Assembly: GCF_001870515.1 (NCBI RefSeq)
Contig: NZ_MDGT01000001.1
Span: forward strand, 62,001-126,000
Direction: 5' to 3'
Source of the DNA: Idiomarina sp. MD25a
GTDB lineage: Bacteria; Pseudomonadota; Gammaproteobacteria; Enterobacterales; Alteromonadaceae
DNA length: 64,000 nt
In this document: positions 17,199 to 26,664 of the stretch, piece by piece
Position numbering within the stretch: position 1 is the first letter of the stretch
Layout: every line of letters begins with the position of its first letter
Program-made: the position numbers and the translations under genes
The notes under the pieces: model-generated
Databases searched by the model: none
The model's input: only the letters and a program-made list of their open reading frames with translations
What the model was told of the DNA's origin: nothing

Positions 17199-17352
17199 AC
17201 GGCCTCCCGTTCAGTGATTACCGCGTATTTTCAGCTTGCGTTAGTTTAATACGTTACAGAACGATTCGCGATCCATTCAACGGTCAAATTTGCTACACTA
17301 ACGGCTAATTCTTTTTACTTATCCCCGTTTACTATCAAATAAAGGAGATGCC

Positions 17353-18066
17353 ATGCGTCCAAGTGGTCGTACTGCCCAACAAATTCGCCCGGTCACCATC
17401 ACGCGTAACTTCACCAAACATGCCGAGGGTTCAGTTCTGATTGAATTCGGCGATACTAAGGTGTTGTGTAATGCCACGGTTGAAGCCGGTGTGCCACGCT
17501 TTTTAAAAGGTCAGGGACAAGGTTGGGTGACCGCTGAATACAGCATGCTCCCACGCTCTACCCACACTCGCTCGCAGCGCGAAGCGGCGCGTGGCAAGCA
17601 AGGTGGCCGCACGATGGAAATCCAGCGGTTAATCGCGCGTTCTTTGCGTGCTTGCATCGACCTTAAGGCGCTCGGCGAAAACACCATCACGCTCGACTGC
17701 GACGTATTGCAGGCTGACGGTGGTACACGTACCGCCTCAATTACCGGTGCTTGCGTGGCGTTGGTTGATGCGTTGAACTACATGCGCGCTAACAAAATGG
17801 TTAAGGTCAATCCGTTAAAAGAAATGGTTGCGGCGATTTCTGTCGGTATTGTTGATGGCGATGCAGTGAGCGACTTAGAGTACATTGAAGATTCTCAAGC
17901 CGAGACTGACATGAACGTTGTAATGACTGAAGCGGGTAAGTTCATTGAAATCCAAGGCACCGCTGAGGGTGAGGCGTTTAGTTACGACGAGATGCAAAGT
18001 CTAGTCGACATTGCGCGTGTCAGCATTAAAGAATTGATCGATATCCAAAAAGCAGCATTGGCATAA
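17353..18066 (+). CDS. rph: Ribonuclease PH
   Basis: A 237-residue phosphorolytic 3'-5' exoribonuclease that trims tRNA precursors. It is full length: [31 protein letters not shown], the [17 protein letters not shown] phosphate-binding block and the [18 protein letters not shown] core are intact, unlike the frameshifted rph of E. coli K-12. AAAGGAG lies seven bases before the ATG. pyrE follows after 9 bases. Confidence 0.98.
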   Translation: MRPSGRTAQQIRPVTITRNFTKHAEGSVLIEFGDTKVLCNATVEAGVPRFLKGQGQGWVTAEYSMLPRSTHTRSQREAARGKQGGRTMEIQRLIARSLRACIDLKALGENTITLDCDVLQADGGTRTASITGACVALVDALNYMRANKMVKVNPLKEMVAAISVGIVDGDAVSDLEYIEDSQAETDMNVVMTEAGKFIEIQGTAEGEAFSYDEMQSLVDIARVSIKELIDIQKAALA

Positions 18067-18075
18067 GGGATCAGC

Positions 18076-18720
18076 ATGAAAACCTATCAAAAAGAGTTTA
18101 TCGAGTTTGCGATTGAGCGCGGTGTACTAAAATTTGGTGAGTTTACGCTGAAATCCGGTCGCACCAGCCCTTACTTTTTTAATGCCGGCTTGTTTAACAA
18201 GGGTTCTGACTTAGCGAAGTTAGGGCGCTTTTACGCAGCGGCGTTAAAAGACTCAGGCATCGACTTTGATGTGTTGTTTGGTCCAGCCTACAAGGGTATT
18301 CCTATCGCCAGCGCGACGGCCGTAGCCTTGTTTGATCATTTTCAGACCGATACCCCTTACTGCTTTAATCGTAAAGAGAAAAAGGACCACGGCGAAGGGG
18401 GTAACTTAGTCGGTTCACCCCTCGATGGTCGCGTGATGTTGGTCGATGATGTGATCACCGCGGGCACGGCAATTCGTGAATCCATGGATATTGTTGAGCA
18501 AAACGGTGCACAGCTCGCGGGTGTTTTGATTGCCTTAGATCGTCAAGAAAAAGGCAAAGGCGAGCTATCCGCGATTCAGGAAGTTGAACGTGACTTTAAT
18601 GCGCAAGTGATTGCGATTGTCTCACTGAACGATGTGATTGAGTATCTTAAGGACGACGAGCAGTTTAAAGCGCACTTACCTGCGGTTGAAGCGTATCGCG
18701 CTCAATACGGTGTAGCATAA
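18076..18720 (+). CDS. pyrE: Orotate phosphoribosyltransferase
   Basis: Joins orotate to PRPP to make OMP, the fifth step of pyrimidine synthesis. The 214-residue protein matches the E. coli enzyme in length; it shows [16 protein letters not shown], the [10 protein letters not shown] loop, [11 protein letters not shown] and the PRPP motif [13 protein letters not shown]. It forms an operon with rph, but the 9-base gap leaves no room for the E. coli-type UTP-sensing attenuator between them. A strong terminator follows. Confidence 0.98.
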   Translation: MKTYQKEFIEFAIERGVLKFGEFTLKSGRTSPYFFNAGLFNKGSDLAKLGRFYAAALKDSGIDFDVLFGPAYKGIPIASATAVALFDHFQTDTPYCFNRKEKKDHGEGGNLVGSPLDGRVMLVDDVITAGTAIRESMDIVEQNGAQLAGVLIALDRQEKGKGELSAIQEVERDFNAQVIAIVSLNDVIEYLKDDEQFKAHLPAVEAYRAQYGVA

Positions 18721-18750
18721 CGCGCTACGCCACTAAAAAGCAGCGCATAA

Positions 18751-18787
18751 AAAAAGCTCGCCTCCGTGCCAACGGGGCGAGCTTTTT
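18751..18787. terminator. Bidirectional terminator, pyrE / cyanophycinase-like gene
   Basis: A perfect 12-bp stem AAAAAGCTCGCC / GGCGAGCTTTTT, with a smaller CCG/CGG stem in its loop and A/T runs on both sides. It can end transcription from both convergent genes. Confidence 0.9.
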
Positions 18788-18803
18788 AGTAACTAGGTGC
18801 TAC

Positions 18804-20501
18804 TTACAGTTTTTCTTCGGGCTGATAAGCAATACCGATTTTACCGTTAATCACTTGGCATTCACCACCGGCTTCAGCGGTACGGCTTGCGTCGTTGATA
18901 CGCGCGATCAAGCGATAGTCTTTATTCAGAAGCGTTACTTCGTTGCGTTCTTCACCACACAACACGCGAATCGAATCAACTAAACCGCGGTCGGTTAAGA
19001 AATTGGTGGTTGGGTTCTCTTTTACAATACCTGACTGGTCCGAGAATTCCGCGGTTTGTAAGCCATACGGATTCATCATACCGGACGCGCCAGCGACTAA
19101 ATAATGGAAGGTACTTGCGACCGCCGTAGGCACCGACTGTGCGTTTTCTACAAAGAATACGCCTCGCTCGCCGACAATATCAAATAGGCCTTTCTCAAGG
19201 TTCACTTTCATGGCGGTATTCTCATCAATCCCTAGCGAAAGCGGTGTACCACTATCGCCCGCGAGACGGATCAAGCGACCATAACGACCTTTATCAGAGA
19301 AGTCGCTATCCAAAATACCAAAGTGAAACAGCCCTAAACCGCCCAATGGGTGGAAAGTCAACGTGTCTGGGTTGGTATTGGTGGGACAGGTTGCATCCAA
19401 ATCACAACCGAACGGCGGTGGCTCAGAAGCAAAGGCGCCGTCTTTTATCGCTGATTCGGTGGTGCCGTTAGAAATCATCGGTTTAGATGTCAGCGCAACA
19501 GCACCCGCGCCGTTACCACCTACCACTAGACGCTTCGATTGCACGAAGCTAACGATGTCGCGTAACAAATCAGACGGCTGGTTATCTTCATTAATAAAGG
19601 TTGAGCGGGTAAGGTTCGCATCACCATCATTGATAAAGATCGCATTGGCTTGGCGCACCATCTTTAAGGCTTCTTTGGGCGCTTTACAAAACTCAACTTG
19701 CTGCTGATAGCGGTCGCGATACACACGGTCTCGCGCATATGCACCGAGCACTTCCTCTTGCACGTCAGCCAATTCGTCACAACGGCCCTCTTGTTGCGCT
19801 TTAATTAGAGCCGCATCAACCGGGAACCAATGCGGCTCAGCTCCCAACTGACTGAACAAGTCCATGTAGTAATCGACTTCGTTGTACGGGTCGCGCGATG
19901 AAGAGGTAGTGAAGAAAATGGTCGGCTTTTTACTGTCATCAAAGCGTGTGGTCTTCGCCATGTCAATAAACTGGCGATAGATGTCGACCGCAGGCTTGTT
20001 CTGCGACTCATTTAAATTAATCTTTTCATCGAGCTCAGCAGGAACTGGCATCTCGAGTAAGTCGACCAGCTTGTTCCACTCAGCTTCAGATAGTGCGTTG
20101 TACGTTTTTAATGTGGCACGACGAGTAAATTCACGCATGAACACGCGCTCTGTGATGATTTCCTCGTTCATACGGTCATAAATAAGCTTTAACGCCTCAT
20201 CGACCTTTTTCCGAGCCTCTTCGCGAAAGCCGGTCCAGTATTCATCTGAAACAGCCGTCTTGATTGATTTCTCCGACAAGTCGATATACCGATTGGTGCG
20301 CATTGTTTTGCTATCAATCCAATCGGTTTCGTTACAGGTATCGGACGCCATGCTCGTGCAGAGCGTTAAACCGCCGCCGGTGAGCATTAAGTGTCGGTAA
20401 CCATCGTCTTTAATGGTTGGTTGTTCTTGTGCGGATACCGCACTGGTCATCAGTCCTGCAAGCACGATGCTGAGGCTTGATGCGATCCATCCTTTGTTCA
20501 T
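18804..20501 (-). CDS. Cyanophycinase-like (S51) secreted protein, active site altered
   Basis: A 565-residue protein with a Sec signal peptide (residues 1-24, ending VSA). The C-terminal half follows the cyanophycinase/dipeptidase E fold: AIFINDGDANLTRS, VVGGNGAGAVAL, GLGLFHFGILDSDFSDKGRYGRL and LGIDENTA. In active relatives the second motif is GNSAG with the Ser nucleophile and the third has HF. Here Ser is Gly331 (codon GGC) and His is Asp400, while Glu427 is kept. Catalysis by the usual Ser-His-Glu set is therefore unlikely. A helical insert of about 130 residues follows the first GGG motif. It may be a binding protein or may use different chemistry. It ends at a shared terminator with pyrE. 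Confidence 0.8.
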   Translation of the reverse strand: MNKGWIASSLSIVLAGLMTSAVSAQEQPTIKDDGYRHLMLTGGGLTLCTSMASDTCNETDWIDSKTMRTNRYIDLSEKSIKTAVSDEYWTGFREEARKKVDEALKLIYDRMNEEIITERVFMREFTRRATLKTYNALSEAEWNKLVDLLEMPVPAELDEKINLNESQNKPAVDIYRQFIDMAKTTRFDDSKKPTIFFTTSSSRDPYNEVDYYMDLFSQLGAEPHWFPVDAALIKAQQEGRCDELADVQEEVLGAYARDRVYRDRYQQQVEFCKAPKEALKMVRQANAIFINDGDANLTRSTFINEDNQPSDLLRDIVSFVQSKRLVVGGNGAGAVALTSKPMISNGTTESAIKDGAFASEPPPFGCDLDATCPTNTNPDTLTFHPLGGLGLFHFGILDSDFSDKGRYGRLIRLAGDSGTPLSLGIDENTAMKVNLEKGLFDIVGERGVFFVENAQSVPTAVASTFHYLVAGASGMMNPYGLQTAEFSDQSGIVKENPTTNFLTDRGLVDSIRVLCGEERNEVTLLNKDYRLIARINDASRTAEAGGECQVINGKIGIAYQPEEKL

Positions 20502-20649
20502 GAGACACCCTTCTGATTACTGCAAAGTTGCGGGTTAATGAATCCTAGTATAACGGGTCAATGGATAAAAATCGCTCTCAGTTTTATCAACATCGACCCC
20601 ATCTGCTCTGACCTCAATAAGAAGAATAAATTCAATCACCCTGCGAGTG

Positions 20650-20677
20650 TTGGATTTTTGTAAATACTGTGCATAAT
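20650..20677 (+). promoter_or_regulatory. Candidate sigma70 promoter
   Basis: TTGGAT, 16 bases, CATAAT: close to the -35/-10 consensus, about 50 bases before the gene at 20731. Confidence 0.45.
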
Positions 20678-20730
20678 ACCCTGCAATTGATATACTGCTG
20701 AGGTCAAATTGACCAAGGTTCTGTGTTCTG

Positions 20731-22113
20731 GTGATTAACTTATTTCGCGCTATCGTTTTTTCTACGCTTTTTTTTGTAAGTGGGCAGCCCTATGCGCAGC
20801 AATCATCAAGCGACCTATCGACTGACTTAAAGTTAGACGATGAGCAAACAACCCAAACGCTCGTCTTTCGAGCGCCGCAAGACGGTCCATTGCCAGAGCT
20901 CGTTCAGTCAATATTAGAAGAGGCCTATGCCGAGCTTAATGTCGAGTTGCGCTATGAACCATTACCGCGCCTGCGCGGTGAGCAACTCGCCTCGGAAGGT
21001 ATCATCGCTGGCGAGTTAGGTCGCATTCCCGGGTTATCTGAGCAACTTACCAACCTCGTTCGGGTAGACTTCCCCATTTATGAGTTCTCGTTGCTGCTTG
21101 TTGCCGATCCTAAACAATGCGGTATCTGCACCCCCGACACACTGAGTAACCTAGCCTACCTCAGCGGCTTACGGTCAGCCGACCAAGTGGTTGAGTCCTA
21201 TCAATTAGATATTCCCATTGTTAAGCCGGTAAAACTTGAGCAGGTGATTAAATTGATGGACGCGGGTCGCGTAGAAGCCACGTTAATGGCAGACTTTCAG
21301 TACCGCGGCTCGGCTTTACATGATCGTGATGACTTAATCGTCTATGAAATTCAGCGCTATCAGGGTTACCACTATCTACATAAAAAATATGCAGGTCTTA
21401 TCCCCGATTTAGTGCAAGCTCTTGAGCTTATGCAAGCAACAGGACGCATTACCGCACTGCGCGAAACCTATCAGTCAAAAATTAGCCGTCCGATTTTACC
21501 GATCCGTATTCCCGATCCGCTTATCGGTGCCAGTTCACTCGTGCCTGGGCAAACCGAAGTTGATGGAGAGGGAGCGATATGGCAGCGATTCAAACAGTTA
21601 ACCGCCGATTGGCCACAACAAATAGAGACGGATGCATCAAACTGGCCTCGTGCCAAGCAATTAGTCGACTCGGGTAAAGCTCAGGTTTTAGTGGGTATTC
21701 GTGAAGAGCAACTTGATCAACGCTTCATAAAAACAGAGCACGCACTTGCTCGCAGCGAACCCGTTTATTTATTCACTAAAACGCAAGCGGCTATCGATAA
21801 AACCTTCAAGCAACAGCAACAAGTCAGCTTGTGCGTTGCCGGGGGTCATTATCAGCAAACCTTATTACCCGCCAACGCCAGTATCTATAACGCGAATACA
21901 TCGTTAGATTGCTTCGCACTATTGGACATGGGCCGCGTTGAAGGCGTTGTTGATTACGCCGCTAACCTGCCGGACTGGACAGAGACGCCTTACGAGCGAT
22001 ATGCCTTGAGTGACGAAGTACCGCTCTACTTAGCATTCAAAGACAACGCGCAAGGCCAGTTATTACGAAGCTTGTTGGATAATGAAATTAAAAACGCTAC
22101 ACCGCGCCCTTAA
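20731..22113 (+). CDS. Periplasmic protein with two solute-binding-like halves
   Basis: A 460-residue secreted protein with a signal peptide (residues 1-22, ending PYA). Residues about 40-250 look like a family-3 solute-binding fold ([33 protein letters not shown], later [23 protein letters not shown]). A second, weaker domain of the same style follows (about 265-450, with [18 protein letters not shown] and [16 protein letters not shown]). No transporter genes are adjacent, so it may be an orphan sensor or binding protein. The start is GTG with only AAGGT at some distance, so the exact start is uncertain. It overlaps trmL tail to tail by 17 bases. Confidence 0.7.
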   Translation: MINLFRAIVFSTLFFVSGQPYAQQSSSDLSTDLKLDDEQTTQTLVFRAPQDGPLPELVQSILEEAYAELNVELRYEPLPRLRGEQLASEGIIAGELGRIPGLSEQLTNLVRVDFPIYEFSLLLVADPKQCGICTPDTLSNLAYLSGLRSADQVVESYQLDIPIVKPVKLEQVIKLMDAGRVEATLMADFQYRGSALHDRDDLIVYEIQRYQGYHYLHKKYAGLIPDLVQALELMQATGRITALRETYQSKISRPILPIRIPDPLIGASSLVPGQTEVDGEGAIWQRFKQLTADWPQQIETDASNWPRAKQLVDSGKAQVLVGIREEQLDQRFIKTEHALARSEPVYLFTKTQAAIDKTFKQQQQVSLCVAGGHYQQTLLPANASIYNANTSLDCFALLDMGRVEGVVDYAANLPDWTETPYERYALSDEVPLYLAFKDNAQGQLLRSLLDNEIKNATPRP

Positions 22114-22561
22114 AGTCCAACTGACGCCAGGCCTCATACGTAAAAATCGCGACCGAATTTGATAAATTTAAGCTCCGGCTATCCGGCACCATTGGTAGAC
22201 GTAACCAATTTTCTTGCGGAAATGTCTGCAAGACTTCCATCGGCAACCCGCGCGTTTCGGGACCAAACAGCAATACGTCATTTTCCTCGTACGCTACGTC
22301 GGTATACCGTGTTGAGCCTTTCGTGGTGCATGCAAAAATGCGGTTATAATCCACGTTTTCTAGAAAGTCCGACCAATTTTTATGGATTTTCACTTGGGTG
22401 AGGGCATGGTAGTCCAAGCCAGCACGGCGCACTTTCTTCTCATCTAAGTCGAAACCCAGTGGCTCAATAAGATGTAATTGCATGCCTGTATTCGCCGCTA
22501 AGCGAATAACATTACCCGTGTTCGGTGGTATTTCCGGTTCAAATAAGACCAAATGCAACAT
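22097..22561 (-). CDS. trmL: tRNA (cytidine/uridine-34 2'-O)-methyltransferase
   Basis: A 154-residue SPOUT methyltransferase (YibK type) that methylates the ribose of C34/U34 in two leucine tRNAs. Typical features: [21 protein letters not shown] at the N-terminus, [11 protein letters not shown] and the knot region [19 protein letters not shown] near the C-terminus. Length matches E. coli (157). Its end overlaps the neighbouring gene on the other strand. Confidence 0.96.
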   Translation of the reverse strand: MLHLVLFEPEIPPNTGNVIRLAANTGMQLHLIEPLGFDLDEKKVRRAGLDYHALTQVKIHKNWSDFLENVDYNRIFACTTKGSTRYTDVAYEENDVLLFGPETRGLPMEVLQTFPQENWLRLPMVPDSRSLNLSNSVAIFTYEAWRQLDFKGAV

Positions 22562-22627
22562 AGTGATTTTATCAGCTACTTAAAAAACGCTAGAATACCA
22601 CTATCTTAATACGAGGTGTGCATCGAA

Positions 22628-23554
22628 TTGAATTCTCCAACGAGTTACAAGCATCAATACGCCTTTTGGGTAAAGCTTGCCAGTGCCTCATCGGTCACTG
22701 CGGCCGCATTGCTGATTGCCATGAAGCTATACGCATGGTTTGATACCGAGTCTGCCAGTATGCTCGCCTCGTTAACCGACTCGTTGCTCGATAGTGGCGC
22801 CTCGATTTTTAGCTTTTTTGCTATTCGTTACTCACTTCAGCCTGCCGATGATGAGCACCGGTTCGGCCATGGTAAAGCCGAGTCCCTGGCCGCGTTAGCG
22901 CAAAGCGCTTTTGTCGCTGGTTCTGGGATGCTACTGATTTTCCACAGCGTGCAACAGTGGATGCAAGATACCGACTTACCCGATGTTCAAAGTGGTATTT
23001 GGGTCAGTATCGCGGCAATTGTCATCACCATGGTATTACTTGTGATTCAGCGGATGGCTATCCGCGCCACCGACTCGCAAGCGGTTAAAGCCGATCATCT
23101 TCATTATCAGTCTGATATCTTACTCAATGCCGCGGTTTTGGTTGCGCTGATACTGAGCCAGTTTGGTATGCACTGGGCGGATGGCGTATTCGCCATTTTA
23201 ATTGCGTTGTATCTAATTTGGGGGGCGATTCGCATCGGCACTGAGGCATTTAACTCGTTGATGGATCGCGAACTACCCGAAGATTTGCAAAAGCAAGTAG
23301 TGGATACGGCGCTAGCCATTGATGGTGTTTTAGGGATCCACGGCCTGCGTACTCGTGAGGCAGGTTCAACACGCTTTATTCAATTACACATTGAACTCGA
23401 CAATCATTTGTCTCTGCTCAAAGCCCACGCAATTTCTGATGAAGTCGAAAGTGCACTGATGAAGGCGTTCCCGAGCGCGGATATCATTGTTCACATGGAC
23501 CCCGAAATTATCGCTTATGTTGAGGGTTCAATTACTGAGCGTCGCTCGACTTGA
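22628..23554 (+). CDS. fieF: Ferrous iron/zinc efflux pump (CDF family)
   Basis: A 308-residue cation diffusion facilitator that exports divalent metals in exchange for protons. Six membrane segments are followed by a cytoplasmic domain. Metal-site residues of the family are seen in SLTDSLLDSGAS and DHLHYQSDILLN, and YSLQPADDEHRFGHGKAESLAALAQS is almost identical to E. coli FieF. I chose TTG 22628 (MNSPTS) because GAGGTG at 22613-22618 is correctly spaced; a GTG at 22616 has no such site. In E. coli fieF is also near cpxRA. The 3' end overlaps the next gene by 23 bases on the opposite strand. Confidence 0.93.
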   Translation: MNSPTSYKHQYAFWVKLASASSVTAAALLIAMKLYAWFDTESASMLASLTDSLLDSGASIFSFFAIRYSLQPADDEHRFGHGKAESLAALAQSAFVAGSGMLLIFHSVQQWMQDTDLPDVQSGIWVSIAAIVITMVLLVIQRMAIRATDSQAVKADHLHYQSDILLNAAVLVALILSQFGMHWADGVFAILIALYLIWGAIRIGTEAFNSLMDRELPEDLQKQVVDTALAIDGVLGIHGLRTREAGSTRFIQLHIELDNHLSLLKAHAISDEVESALMKAFPSADIIVHMDPEIIAYVEGSITERRST

Positions 23555-24518
23555 GTCTGGCATAGATCGAATCCATGATGGGCTGTCGATAATCGTCGCT
23601 CTCCATCATTAATTCGTGTTTCGCTCCTTTGATCGAGCAAAACTCAACGTTGGCGCCCGCATTGTTAGCAAAACGCTGTTGCGCTTTTTTACTCACCACC
23701 ACATCGGCTCCCGCATTGAACAATGTCGCCGTTACTTTGAGTTGGCTCCCCATGCCCTGCAACTGTTTACAAGTCGTCAGTGCCTCATGTAACCAAGCAA
23801 ACGTGGGTCCACCGAGTTTAACCCGGGGCTCGCTCTCATAGGCTTCGCGAAATACTTGATAACGATGCTCACTGTGGGTCAACACATTCTCAGCAAAAGG
23901 AATCGCAATATAGTCCTTCATACCTAAGAAGTACCACGGATTATCCGGTGCAATGGTCTCGTTTAACCAACGACCCGCGCCAGCAATCGCTCGTGCAATG
24001 GCTGTTGGAATGCCTGCTGTTCTGATACCGAACATCGGTGCCGTCAAAAACAGATGCTTAAATTTAAAATCCTGCTCGCAACACGCCCACGATAAAATCG
24101 CTCCGCCCATCGAGTGCCCAAGTGCATAGCGCGACGCTTTAGGAAAGCGCTCGTCGATGTCATTCATGAATACGCTAAAGTCATCAATAAAATCACGGAA
24201 GTTTGCGACATGGCCCTGATGGCTATTCTTTGTCATGCGCCCTGATAAACCTTGGCCACGATGGTCGATGACAGCACAAGAAATACCTTGCTGCGCGAGC
24301 TCCCAAATCACTTCTTGGTATTTTATCGCCGCCTCAATGCGACCCGTTGATATGACCAGTAGTGGCGCTGTATCGCTAACTTTATGGTAGGCATAAAAAA
24401 GACGCAGTCCATCCGCTGCGTCTAAATAAATCTGCTCAACTGACTCCGCCCAGAAAGGGGCGATATGTTGGTGATAAAATTCGAGCCATTGGGGCTCATT
24501 ATCCGCCGGTCGGATCAT
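23532..24518 (-). CDS. pldB: Alpha/beta hydrolase, PldB-like lysophospholipase
   Basis: A 328-residue hydrolase. It has the monoacylglycerol-lipase/lysophospholipase layout: IDHRGQGLSGR, nucleophile elbow GHSMG, and a late KGAKHELMMESDDYRQP with the probable catalytic His. In E. coli PldB is an inner-membrane lysophospholipase L2; there is no signal peptide here either. The pldB name is by overall similarity and should be read as 'PldB-like'. It lies downstream of cpxRA in the same direction. Confidence 0.8.
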   Translation of the reverse strand: MIRPADNEPQWLEFYHQHIAPFWAESVEQIYLDAADGLRLFYAYHKVSDTAPLLVISTGRIEAAIKYQEVIWELAQQGISCAVIDHRGQGLSGRMTKNSHQGHVANFRDFIDDFSVFMNDIDERFPKASRYALGHSMGGAILSWACCEQDFKFKHLFLTAPMFGIRTAGIPTAIARAIAGAGRWLNETIAPDNPWYFLGMKDYIAIPFAENVLTHSEHRYQVFREAYESEPRVKLGGPTFAWLHEALTTCKQLQGMGSQLKVTATLFNAGADVVVSKKAQQRFANNAGANVEFCSIKGAKHELMMESDDYRQPIMDSIYARLKSSDAQ

Positions 24519-24549
24519 CCGCTTTGATTCCCGTCGCTATGATTAAGCC

Positions 24550-25905
24550 CTAGTCTAACGGTAAATCCAAGATAACTTCTAGTCCTCCTTGCGGATGATT
24601 GCGTGCACGCAGATGACCGCCTAGAACCAACGCTGAGCGCTGACTTAACGCTAAACCTAAACCGACACCTGCCTGATGCTTACGCGACGGGTCGCCGCGA
24701 TAGAATGGCTCAAATAGCTTCTCAATGGTTTCTTCATCAACGCCAGGCCCATGGTCACGCACATAAAGCTGCAACCACTTACCATGCTTTTCGCAGCCAA
24801 ACTCGACCGCTTTGTCGGTATAGTGCAGGGCATTACGCATAATATTTTCTAACACTAACCGGATCAGCTCATCATCGCTCTCGAGTTCGCGCCAATCGCC
24901 CTCGCGAATAACGAGCCGATCTTTATACTCAGGATGACTGTACAAGGTGTCGTCGACAAGCCGCTGCACCAACTTGCGTAGATCAACAGTATGCGTATTT
25001 AAGCTGATTAAGCCGTTCTCAAGTTTCGAGAGCGATAAGATACGTTCAATGATTTGATTCAAGCGCTCACTATCCCGACGCAACTGTTGCCAGTGTGCAT
25101 CCTCTTGATGCTCATCTTCGCTGAGATCAAGAGCGACTTGCATCCGTGCCATCGGCGAACGTAGTTCGTGTGACACATCACTTAACAAGCGCCGTTGTGC
25201 ATCACGAGAAATAGCAAGATCGCGCGCTGTCTGAGCTAACGCACGCGCCAACTCACCCACTTCGTCTTTACGTCGAGGCAGCTGGCCTAAATCAGGTTCA
25301 GCACTACCTTGAGCGACCTCACGCGTAGCTCGGATCATGCGCTTTATCGGTCGAATCAGCCAGATACCTAGCAAAATCGCAATCGCCAAACTACCGCCAA
25401 CCAACGTCCAACTGCGTGCCCGCATCAACTCTTGCTCTGCTTCTTCACGATCAGTCCACTCCGACGCTTTTAGTGGACGAGTGATTAGAAGCTTATTGCC
25501 TTTAAACTCGAAAGGACCTATCAACAAACGGTCCTCGAGTGGCATTTGCATCGGCTCATCGTAGTTTAAAAAGCGCAACATGGTTTGCCGGTAACGCTGC
25601 GATAGGAACTCATCCATCATCAACTTTTGCTGACCTTGCGCGAGTACTCGGGCTGCAACGCGATAATCACCCGTCAATAAACGTCCAGGCTGCAAGGAAA
25701 GATAGGTCAGCTCATTTTCGAGTAACGGTGCTAAGGTCCGCCGAATGGGTTCCGCGATAGGTTTAACTTCGGGTGTGACTTTATTCCAGACCGCAAGCAA
25801 GTAACCGCTACTGGCGGTTAAAAACAATAACGCCCAAAACAGCAGGAGCAACCGCAGCGTAAGCGATTGGTACCAGCGGATCGGGCGTTTACGGTGCGGC
25901 TTCAT
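24550..25905 (-). CDS. cpxA: Envelope-stress sensor histidine kinase CpxA
   Basis: A 451-residue sensor kinase: membrane segments near 15-37 and 166-184 enclose a periplasmic domain of about 125 residues, followed by HAMP (IRPIKRMIRATREVAQG), HisKA with phospho-acceptor His246 in DVSHELRSPMARM, and a HATPase domain (NIMRNALHYT, DHGPGVD, GVGLGLALSQ). Its start overlaps the cpxR stop (TAATG), so the pair is cotranslated. The periplasmic domain should sense misfolded envelope proteins. The cpxP inhibitor gene usual in enterobacteria is absent here. Confidence 0.88.
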   Translation of the reverse strand: MKPHRKRPIRWYQSLTLRLLLLFWALLFLTASSGYLLAVWNKVTPEVKPIAEPIRRTLAPLLENELTYLSLQPGRLLTGDYRVAARVLAQGQQKLMMDEFLSQRYRQTMLRFLNYDEPMQMPLEDRLLIGPFEFKGNKLLITRPLKASEWTDREEAEQELMRARSWTLVGGSLAIAILLGIWLIRPIKRMIRATREVAQGSAEPDLGQLPRRKDEVGELARALAQTARDLAISRDAQRRLLSDVSHELRSPMARMQVALDLSEDEHQEDAHWQQLRRDSERLNQIIERILSLSKLENGLISLNTHTVDLRKLVQRLVDDTLYSHPEYKDRLVIREGDWRELESDDELIRLVLENIMRNALHYTDKAVEFGCEKHGKWLQLYVRDHGPGVDEETIEKLFEPFYRGDPSRKHQAGVGLGLALSQRSALVLGGHLRARNHPQGGLEVILDLPLD

Positions 25906-26582
25906 TATTCGTTGACGAGACGATATCCCCGACCACGAACGGTTTGAATGCGCTCAGGATTAGCCGGTAATTTTTTACGAATGTTGCTGATATGTACGTC
26001 GAGACTACGATCAAACGGCCCCATCTTGCGGCCCAGCGCAGCCACCGAGAGTTGGTCTTTACTCACCATTTGTCCCGCTTGCTGCATCAAACAACGCAGA
26101 ATATCAAACTCTGTCGGTGTCATGACCAACGGCTCTTTATCGCAAGTAACTTCCGCTTTGCTCGGATCCAGTGTAAAGCCACTGACAGTTAACACTTCAT
26201 TTTGCATCATAGTGTTTGCTGTACGCCGCAACAGAGCACGTACTCGTGCGACTAATTCGCGCGGATTAAATGGCTTAGGCAGATAGTCGTCTGCGCCAAG
26301 CTCGAGCCCCATTACACGGTCATCATCGTCTCCGCGTGCGGTTAACATCAGTACTGCGGTATCACGGTGTTGCTGACGTAGACGTTGTAATAACTGCATA
26401 CCATCAATACCGGGCAGCATGACGTCTAACAAGATCAGCTCGAAGTCCCCGTTTAAAGCGGCATCCAGTCCTTTAACGCCATCATCAACTACGGTCAGCT
26501 CGACCGCCTCTCGTTTAAAGAGCTCGGTCAGCATCGCTGACATTTCATGGTCGTCATCAATGAGTAGAACAGAATGTGTCAT
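25905..26582 (-). CDS. cpxR: Envelope-stress response regulator CpxR
   Basis: A 225-residue OmpR-type regulator. The receiver domain has acidic DDD near residue 10, phospho-acceptor Asp53 in LLDVMLPG and Lys in LPKPFNPREL; the C-terminal winged helix (PTEFDILRCLMQQAGQMVSKDQL, RSLDVHISNIRKKL) binds DNA. ATG 26582 is preferred to an in-frame TTG at 26588. A GTAAA-N5-GTAAA CpxR box lies about 70-80 bases upstream, implying autoregulation. Confidence 0.9.
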   Translation of the reverse strand: MTHSVLLIDDDHEMSAMLTELFKREAVELTVVDDGVKGLDAALNGDFELILLDVMLPGIDGMQLLQRLRQQHRDTAVLMLTARGDDDDRVMGLELGADDYLPKPFNPRELVARVRALLRRTANTMMQNEVLTVSGFTLDPSKAEVTCDKEPLVMTPTEFDILRCLMQQAGQMVSKDQLSVAALGRKMGPFDRSLDVHISNIRKKLPANPERIQTVRGRGYRLVNE

Positions 26583-26649
26583 GGTCAATTGAGTCCCGTT
26601 TAAAGTGTAAAGACCATCTTCTAAAATAGCACAGCGTAACGCGACTCTC

Positions 26650-26664
26650 TTTACAAAGATTTAC
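26650..26664 (-). promoter_or_regulatory. CpxR-binding box
   Basis: The minus strand reads GTAAA-TCTTT-GTAAA, an exact match to the CpxR consensus GTAAA-N5-GTAAA. It overlaps the ntrC stop codon and lies upstream of cpxR in the right orientation. Confidence 0.75.

Noticed and set aside
18067-18075. pyrE attenuator between rph and pyrE
   Set aside because: Only 9 bases separate the genes; no leader hairpin can fit.
20661-20685. LexA-like CTG-N-rich site upstream of the gene at 20731
   Set aside because: The right half-site is CTG rather than CAG, so the SOS-box symmetry is absent.
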